Origin: Firmicutes bacterium UBA3910
Lineage (GTDB): Bacteria; Bacillota; Limnochordia; Darwinibacteriales; Darwinibacteriaceae
DNA: 10,789 nt
Direction of reading: 5' to 3'
Assembly (NCBI GenBank): GCA_002391465.1
Contig: DGFC01000058.1
Span: forward strand, 19,801 to 30,589
The notes under the pieces were generated by a model. That model was given only the letters and a program-made list of their open reading frames with translations, was not told where the DNA came from and searched no databases. This document shows, piece by piece, positions 6,440 through 10,789 of this stretch (the stretch's first letter is position 1; the number at the start of each line of letters is the position of its first letter). The position numbers and the translations under genes are program-made.

Positions 6440-6494
6440 TTTACCTAGACTTGATAATGGGCAGATAGTGTACTTTACAGAGCTCCCTTAGAAT
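6440..6494 (+). promoter_or_regulatory. Pho-box promoter of pstS-pstC-pstA-pstB2
   Basis: Hexamers TTTACC (6440), TTGATA (6451), CAGATA (6462) and CTTTAC (6473, or TTTACA at 6474) repeat every 11 bp. They are followed after 9 bp by a -10-like TAGAAT (6489-6494). Aligned base by base with 2432-2489, 44 of 58 positions match by hand count, with no gap needed. This is best explained by a shared regulator, presumably the phoB product encoded between the two sites. Confidence 0.8.
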
Positions 6495-6535
6495 TGGAAG
6501 TGAAAGCAAAATCGCAAATATGAGGAGGTACCCAC

Positions 6536-7576
6536 ATGGGTAAAAGAAGTTTGGTTGTTGCTTTAGTTTTGATGTTGACCTTGAGTACAGCAGGTACAGC
6601 CTTGGCGAACCTGCAGATCAATGGAGCCGGGGCATCGTTCCCGTTCCCAATTTATTCCCGTTGGTTTGATGAGTATCGCCAGATCGACCCAGCGGTACAG
6701 ATTAACTATCAATCCATCGGCAGCGGCGGTGGAATCAGCCAGATTACTGCCCGCACGGTAGATTTTGGTGCAACAGATGGTCCCATGACCGATGAAGCTT
6801 TGGCTGAGTTGGATCGCAAACTGCTGCACATTCCCACTGTTATTGGTGCAGTATCGGTTGTGTACAACATTCCGGGAGTGGATTCGGGTTTGAAATTGAC
6901 AGGTGACATTCTAGCCGACATTTACCTCGGTGAAATCACCAACTGGAACGATGCCCGTATTGCAGAAATAAACTCGGATATCGTTCTGCCGCATCTGTCC
7001 ATTGCAGTGGCCAGAAGGTCAGACGGCAGCGGTACCACTTTTACCTTCAGCGACTATTTAAGCAGTGTCAGTGAAACTTGGAAAAACAGAGTGGGTGCCG
7101 GTAACGCCCTAAGGTGGCCCGTTGGCCTAGGTGCCAAGGGTAACGAAGGTGTGGCAGGACTGGTCCGCCAACTGCCCGGTGCAATTGGTTATGTTGAGCA
7201 GGCTTACGCTGAACAGAACAACCTGTCCCAGGCTGCCCTACAGAACAAGGCAGGCAACTACATTATGCCATCATTGGAAGGCGCTAGCTTGGCAGCTGCC
7301 GGTGTGGACATGCCCAGTGACTTCCGGGTTTCCATTGTTAACGCCGCAGGTGAACAGGCCTACCCCATCGCTACCTTTACCTGGCTCTTGGTTTACGAAA
7401 ACGCCTTCGACGAGGCTGTTGGTGGCAAGCTGGCAGAGTTCCTCCTCTGGGCAGTAACGGAAGGTGCTCCGTATGCAGAAGAACTGCACTACGCACCCTT
7501 ACCGGCGGAAGTAGCAGAAATGGTGAAGGATACTCTTAAACAGCTTCATTTCAACGGCACACCGTTCTTACAGTAG
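6536..7576 (+). CDS. pstS: Phosphate-binding protein PstS, secreted form without lipobox
   Basis: The extracytoplasmic receptor of the phosphate importer, 346 residues. A Sec signal peptide has Lys3-Arg4, a hydrophobic core (6-20) and a probable signal peptidase I site after ALA at 24. Phosphate-site motifs follow: GAGASFPFP (30-38), SIGSGGGI (60-67), DFGATDGPM (76-84), RRSDGSGTT (160-168) and KGNEGVAG (201-208). All are typical of PstS. AGGAGG stands shortly before the ATG. There is no cysteine near the cleavage site, so it cannot be anchored as a lipoprotein, the usual arrangement in one-membrane Bacillota. Either it is held by PstC/PstA or another surface, or the organism has an outer membrane; both are inference. 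It is the first gene of the transporter operon, directly behind the Pho-box promoter. Confidence 0.95.
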   Translation: MGKRSLVVALVLMLTLSTAGTALANLQINGAGASFPFPIYSRWFDEYRQIDPAVQINYQSIGSGGGISQITARTVDFGATDGPMTDEALAELDRKLLHIPTVIGAVSVVYNIPGVDSGLKLTGDILADIYLGEITNWNDARIAEINSDIVLPHLSIAVARRSDGSGTTFTFSDYLSSVSETWKNRVGAGNALRWPVGLGAKGNEGVAGLVRQLPGAIGYVEQAYAEQNNLSQAALQNKAGNYIMPSLEGASLAAAGVDMPSDFRVSIVNAAGEQAYPIATFTWLLVYENAFDEAVGGKLAEFLLWAVTEGAPYAEELHYAPLPAEVAEMVKDTLKQLHFNGTPFLQ

Positions 7577-7611
7577 ATAGAAGTACAACGTAACAAACAG
7601 AGGGGACAGCT

Positions 7612-8610
7612 ATGATGCAACAACTGCACAAGGGCCACCTGGGGAGAGATTCCTCCCCCGGGGCCCAGGGCGAACACAAACAGGATAAGAGAATGTTGGC
7701 GGCTACCATCCAGGATCGGGCCTTCAAACACATTTCCCTTTTGGCAGCCTTAGCCGTTTTAGCCTTGGTGGTAGTTATTGTCTACCAGTTGACCACAAAT
7801 GCCTGGGAGGCAATCAGCCGTTATCGCTTGGGTTTTGTGCTCAGCAGTGTTTGGGATCCGGTCTTCCATGACTACGGTGCCCTGCCCTTCGTTTTCGGTA
7901 CCGTGGTATCATCGCTCTTGGCTCTGCTAATCGCAGTTCCGCTGAGCTTGGGGGTGGCCATTTTCCTGTCTGAGATTGCCACCGCCAAACTGCGGCGTCC
8001 CATCATCTTTTTGGTGGAGGTTCTGGCCTCCATTCCCAGCGTTATCTACGGCCTATGGGGCATTTTCGTCTTGGTGCCGCTGGTCCGGCAGAGCCAGCCG
8101 TTTTTCCAGAGATGGTTCGGTTTTCTGCCCATCTTCCAAGGCCCGCCCTTTGGTTACAGCCTGCTGGCAGCCGCTATTATTCTCGCCATCATGATTATTC
8201 CTACTATCACCAGTTTGAGCAGGGATGCCTTGGCGGCTGTGCCCAATCACCAGAGGGAAGCAAGCTACGCCCTGGGAGCCAGCCATTGGGAGACGATCAA
8301 AAACGTAGTGCTGCCCTACAACAAGTCGGGGATTATTGCAGCGGTGATGCTCGGATTGGGCAGGGCGTTAGGGGAAACGATGGCGGTGACCATGGTAATC
8401 GGTAACATGCCCCAGATCAGTGCATCCCTTTTTATGCCGGCCCAAACCATGGCCAGCTTGATCGCAAATGAATTTGGTGAGGCAGTGTCGCCCCTTCACG
8501 TAAGTGCACTGATGGAAATTGGCTTGCTGTTGTTCCTTGTCACACTGTTGATTAACGTCTTAGCCAAGTTCTTAACCACTCGGACAAAGCATAAGGGGGT
8601 GCAGAAATAA
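7612..8610 (+). CDS. pstC: Phosphate ABC transporter permease PstC
   Basis: An integral membrane permease of 332 residues that pairs with PstA to form the phosphate channel. The first membrane segment is about 41-62, and further hydrophobic segments give about six in all. The cytoplasmic EAA loop, EASYALGASHWETIKNVVLP, would contact PstB; GLGRALGETMAVTMVIGN follows, as is usual in PstC. About 35 hydrophilic residues precede the first membrane segment, rather long for the family. A start at ATG 7693 (residue 28) would shorten this, but ATG 7612 has AGGGG 6 nt upstream and is preferred. A GC-rich inverted repeat (GGGGAG 7641-7646, CTCCCC 7653-7658) lies in this leader-like part. Its stop overlaps the pstA start by one base. 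Confidence 0.94.
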   Translation: MMQQLHKGHLGRDSSPGAQGEHKQDKRMLAATIQDRAFKHISLLAALAVLALVVVIVYQLTTNAWEAISRYRLGFVLSSVWDPVFHDYGALPFVFGTVVSSLLALLIAVPLSLGVAIFLSEIATAKLRRPIIFLVEVLASIPSVIYGLWGIFVLVPLVRQSQPFFQRWFGFLPIFQGPPFGYSLLAAAIILAIMIIPTITSLSRDALAAVPNHQREASYALGASHWETIKNVVLPYNKSGIIAAVMLGLGRALGETMAVTMVIGNMPQISASLFMPAQTMASLIANEFGEAVSPLHVSALMEIGLLLFLVTLLINVLAKFLTTRTKHKGVQK

Positions 8611-9452
8611 TGAACAAGCGTCGCAAGTTAACGGATAAACTGATGACAATTCTGCCTATTCTGAGCGTACTCATTACCATTCTGCCCCTGATCAGCATTT
8701 CCGTTTATCTGGTGTACAAAGGGGTGCAGTACCTGAACGTTCAGTTTCTCACGGAGTTGCCCAAACCGGTAGGTCAGCCGGGGGGCGGTATGGCCAACTC
8801 TATCGTGGGCAGCGGTATTGTGGTTGGCTTAGCCGGTCTGATTGGGGTCCCAATTGCAGTCTTGGCCGGCATCTACCTGGCCGAATATGGCCGCAAAACG
8901 AAGCTGGCGGCGGTTGTACGGTTTTTTGCCGATGTGCTGCAGGGTGTTCCGTCGATTGTAATCGGTATCGTGGCTTACGCCGTTGTGGTCATTCCCATGG
9001 GCAGTTTTTCCGCTGTTGCTGGAGCGGCAGCCTTGGCCATGATGCTCATTCCTTTTCTCACCAGAACGACCGAGGAAGCCCTGTTAACAGTGCCCCAGGA
9101 CGTGAAGGAGGCGGGTTTGGCCTTAGGCCAACCCCAGTGGCGGGTGGTTTTGGGTATCGTGCTGCGCAGCGCCAGAGGGCCGATTATGACAGGCGTAATG
9201 CTGGGCATCGCCCGTATTGCCGGGGAAACAGCACCCCTCCTGTTTACCGCCCTCAACAACCGTTTCTGGCACAATGGGTTGAACGGGCCCATCTCCACCT
9301 TGACGGTGCAGATCTACAACTACGCCATTTCCCCCTTTACAGACTGGAACGGTCAAGCTTGGTCCGGTGCACTGGTTTTGGTTCTGCTTGTGACTGGTCT
9401 CAATATTCTAGTACGTACACTGGCTCGCTCCCGCTACAGCGAGCGTTCGTAA
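8610..9452 (+). CDS. pstA: Phosphate ABC transporter permease PstA
   Basis: The second permease subunit, 280 residues, with about six hydrophobic segments (first about 12-35). The EAA loop EAGLALGQPQWRVVLGIVL is followed by MLGIARIAGETAPLLFTALNN, a PstA hallmark. It forms the transmembrane pathway with PstC and docks PstB. The ATG shares its first base with the pstC TAA (TAATG), indicating translational coupling, with AGGGGGTG upstream. The last codons contain a 7-bp hairpin (9423-9444) just before pstB2. Confidence 0.94.
   Translation: MNKRRKLTDKLMTILPILSVLITILPLISISVYLVYKGVQYLNVQFLTELPKPVGQPGGGMANSIVGSGIVVGLAGLIGVPIAVLAGIYLAEYGRKTKLAAVVRFFADVLQGVPSIVIGIVAYAVVVIPMGSFSAVAGAAALAMMLIPFLTRTTEEALLTVPQDVKEAGLALGQPQWRVVLGIVLRSARGPIMTGVMLGIARIAGETAPLLFTALNNRFWHNGLNGPISTLTVQIYNYAISPFTDWNGQAWSGALVLVLLVTGLNILVRTLARSRYSERS
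9423..9444 (+). other. Hairpin at the pstA/pstB2 junction
   Basis: GCTCGCT (9423-9429) and AGCGAGC (9438-9444) form a GC-rich 7-bp stem with an 8-nt loop, ending 8 nt before the pstA stop codon ends. No T-run follows, so it is not a terminator. It may affect mRNA stability or pstB2 translation, or be coincidental. Confidence 0.35.
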
Positions 9453-9457
9453 GAAAT

Positions 9458-9464
9458 GGAGAGG
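9458..9464 (+). promoter_or_regulatory. Ribosome binding site fixing the pstB2 start
   Basis: GGAGAGG sits 6 nt before ATG 9471. The in-frame ATG at 9456 overlaps this site and lies 3 nt after the pstA stop without its own ribosome binding site, so the shorter 249-residue protein is chosen. Confidence 0.8.
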
Positions 9465-9470
9465 AATTCT

Positions 9471-10220
9471 ATGGGTATTGCCACTAAGGATCTTTGGGTC
9501 TATTACGATGATTTTGCCGCACTAAAATCCATTTCCATTTCCATTGACAGTAAGGCCATTACCGCCTTGATCGGCCCATCGGGATGCGGGAAATCTACCT
9601 TCCTCCGTACTCTGAACCGCATGAATGATTCCATTGATGGTGTAACAGTACAAGGGGATGTGCTGATTAACGGCAGCAACATTTATGGAGAGGAAATCAA
9701 CACTATTGCCCTGCGCAAAACGGTGGGTATGGTTTTCCAGAGGCCCAACCCCTTTCCAATGTCCATAATCGACAACATCACCTGGGCGTTGAAGTTCCAT
9801 GGAGTGAAGCGGCGGCGGGATAGGGAAGAAATTGCAGCGGAGAGTTTGAAACGTGTCGGCCTGTGGGACGAGGTTTCCCACCGCCTGAAGGATCCAGCCT
9901 TTGCCCTGTCAGGTGGCCAGCAGCAGCGCCTCTGCATTGCCCGGGCCATTGCCCTCCAGCCTGAAATTATCCTGATGGATGAGCCCACGTCTGCCCTGGA
10001 TCCGGTGGCAGCCAGGGTAGTGGAGGAACTGCTCATCTCCCTAAAGGAAGACTACACCGTGATTTTGGTTTCCCATAACATGGAGCAGGCGGCCAGGGTG
10101 TCCGACTACACCGCCTTTTTTCTCATGGGCGAGCTCATCGAGCACAGCCCAACCGACCAGCTGTTTGCCAATCCCAAGGACAATAGAACGGAAGATTATA
10201 TCACCGGCCGCTTTGGCTAA
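9471..10220 (+). CDS. pstB2: Phosphate ABC transporter ATP-binding protein PstB (copy 2)
   Basis: The ATPase subunit of the Pst importer, 249 residues, the usual length. Walker [10 protein letters not shown] is at 35-43, Q-loop Gln90 in FQRPNPFP, signature LSGGQQQR at 146-153, Walker B ending Asp170-Glu171 and H-loop His202. The C-terminus TEDYITGRFG is the PstB signature. It is last in pstS-pstC-pstA-pstB2, the canonical order, so it is the default energiser of this transporter. It is clearly paralogous to the pstB at 2528-3301, sharing all motifs and the C-terminus. The two differ most in the segment after the first strand and in the helical domain (for example KFHGVKRRRDREE here against [13 protein letters not shown] there). 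Confidence 0.95.
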   Translation: MGIATKDLWVYYDDFAALKSISISIDSKAITALIGPSGCGKSTFLRTLNRMNDSIDGVTVQGDVLINGSNIYGEEINTIALRKTVGMVFQRPNPFPMSIIDNITWALKFHGVKRRRDREEIAAESLKRVGLWDEVSHRLKDPAFALSGGQQQRLCIARAIALQPEIILMDEPTSALDPVAARVVEELLISLKEDYTVILVSHNMEQAARVSDYTAFFLMGELIEHSPTDQLFANPKDNRTEDYITGRFG

Positions 10221-10237
10221 AGAACATTAGTTGAGGG

Positions 10238-10263
10238 ACCAGAGGCATCCGCCTCTGGTTTTT
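10238..10263 (+). terminator. Rho-independent terminator of the pst operon
   Basis: ACCAGAGGC (10238-10246) pairs with GCCTCTGGT (10251-10259) around loop ATCC, followed by a short T-run (to 10263). It ends the transporter operon 18 nt after pstB2. Confidence 0.88.
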
Positions 10264-10367
10264 CCTATTATCCCTTAGATTTAGGCAAAAATTGTCAGTA
10301 TGGGAGGTGTTGGTCCACCCCGGGCAGAATCTATAGCAGAAATAACTTGGAAAGGTGGGGAAGAGTC

Positions 10368-10770
10368 TTGGAGATTAAGATTCGCCCAGAGCAGGTTTCT
10401 GAACAGCGGGAAGTGGAAGAGCTTACCCGGGAAGCCTTTTGGAATGTGTATATGCCCGGCTGCGATGAGCATTACCTGCTCCACATTCTGCGCACCAGTG
10501 AGTGCTTTCTGCCTGAGTTGAACATGGTTGCGGAAGTTGAAGGGAAGATTGTGGGTCACATTGCTTACACCAAAGCGAAAATCGTACTAAACGACGGTGG
10601 AGAAAGGGTTGTAATCGGCTTTGGGCCTCTCTCTGTCTTGCCTGAATATCAAAGACAGGGTGTGGGCAGTGCCTTAATCAGGCATACACTGGAGCTTGCC
10701 AAGGATGCGGGATATGCTGCCGTCCTCATATACGGCAACCCCGCTTACTACCACCGCTTCGGTTTTGTAC
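10368..10770 (+). CDS. GNAT-family N-acetyltransferase, 3' truncated by contig end
   Basis: The first 134 residues of a Gcn5-related acetyltransferase of the YhbS-like type are present. These enzymes transfer an acetyl group from acetyl-CoA to an amine; the substrate is unknown. The acetyl-CoA pyrophosphate loop QRQGVGSAL is at about 95-103, preceded by the strand GFGPLSVLPEY and followed by a helix and the motif NPAYYHRFGF (124-133), characteristic of this subgroup. The start TTG at 10368 has AGGTGGGG 7 nt upstream; no ATG in this frame fits the N-terminus. The gene does not really end here: genomic sequence stops at about 10770, where adapter sequence begins. It is separated from pstB2 by a terminator, so it is probably unrelated to phosphate control. 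The gap 10264-10367 shows no Pho box and no clear promoter. Confidence 0.85.
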
Positions 10771-10789
10771 CTGTCTCTTATACACATCT
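10771..10789 (+). other. Tn5/Nextera mosaic-end adapter (not genomic)
   Basis: The final 19 bases read CTGTCTCTTATACACATCT, identical to the Illumina Nextera (Tn5 mosaic end) adapter. Translated in the GNAT frame they give VSYTH after FGFVP, which replaces the expected continuation of the domain. This is untrimmed library sequence at a contig end. Confidence 0.97.

Noticed and set aside
8055..8405. A 116-residue plus-strand open frame inside pstC
   Set aside because: Alternative-frame shadow of PstC, whose EAA loop and membrane segments are intact in the main frame.
10300..10521. A 73-residue plus-strand open frame before the GNAT gene
   Set aside because: Overlaps the GNAT coding sequence in another frame and lacks any family pattern.

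Overview
The window reads as a phosphate-scavenging (Pho/Pst) locus from a Bacillota (Firmicutes) bacterium, probably an anaerobic Clostridia-like lineage. The grounds are the strong AGGAGG-type ribosome binding sites, TTG/GTG starts, B. subtilis-style tandem PhoP boxes, the DUF2294 protein, and the style of the two gene remnants. This placement is inference. The last 19 bases are an exact Tn5/Nextera mosaic-end adapter, so the window is the end of a draft contig whose final bases are not genomic.

Left flank (1-1956, minus strand). A strong terminator closes an off-window gene. A zinc-dependent medium-chain alcohol dehydrogenase follows, then a terminator, then a DUF2294/MpsC-like gene. A consensus sigma-A promoter (TTGACA-17-TATGAT) lies on top of the first ATG of the long DUF2294 reading frame. 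The real gene therefore starts further in, at a TTG with a good ribosome binding site, behind an untranslated leader of about 170 nt that contains a terminator-like hairpin. This is a candidate attenuator or riboswitch and the most promising undescribed element here.

Scar region (1957-2434). Two unrelated plus-strand gene fragments are butted together: the start of a QueG-like/4Fe-4S family gene and the end of a SAM-dependent methyltransferase. This looks like a deletion scar.

Pho block 1 (2435-6423, plus). A promoter with four 11-bp-spaced Pho-box hexamers drives pstB1-phoU-phoB(phoP)-phoR and ends at a strong terminator. Pho block 2 (6440-10263, plus). A nearly identical promoter, with hexamers and -10 in the same register, drives pstS-pstC-pstA-pstB2 and ends at a terminator. 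The logic is a closed circuit. PstS captures phosphate, PstC/PstA move it, and PstB1 and/or PstB2 supply ATP hydrolysis. PhoU couples transporter state to the PhoR kinase. PhoB/PhoP presumably activates both promoters, including its own. Two features stand out: a second PstB encoded with the regulators rather than the transporter, and a PstS with no lipobox cysteine.

Right edge (10264-10789). A short non-coding gap is followed by the 5' part of a GNAT acetyltransferase gene, cut off by the adapter.
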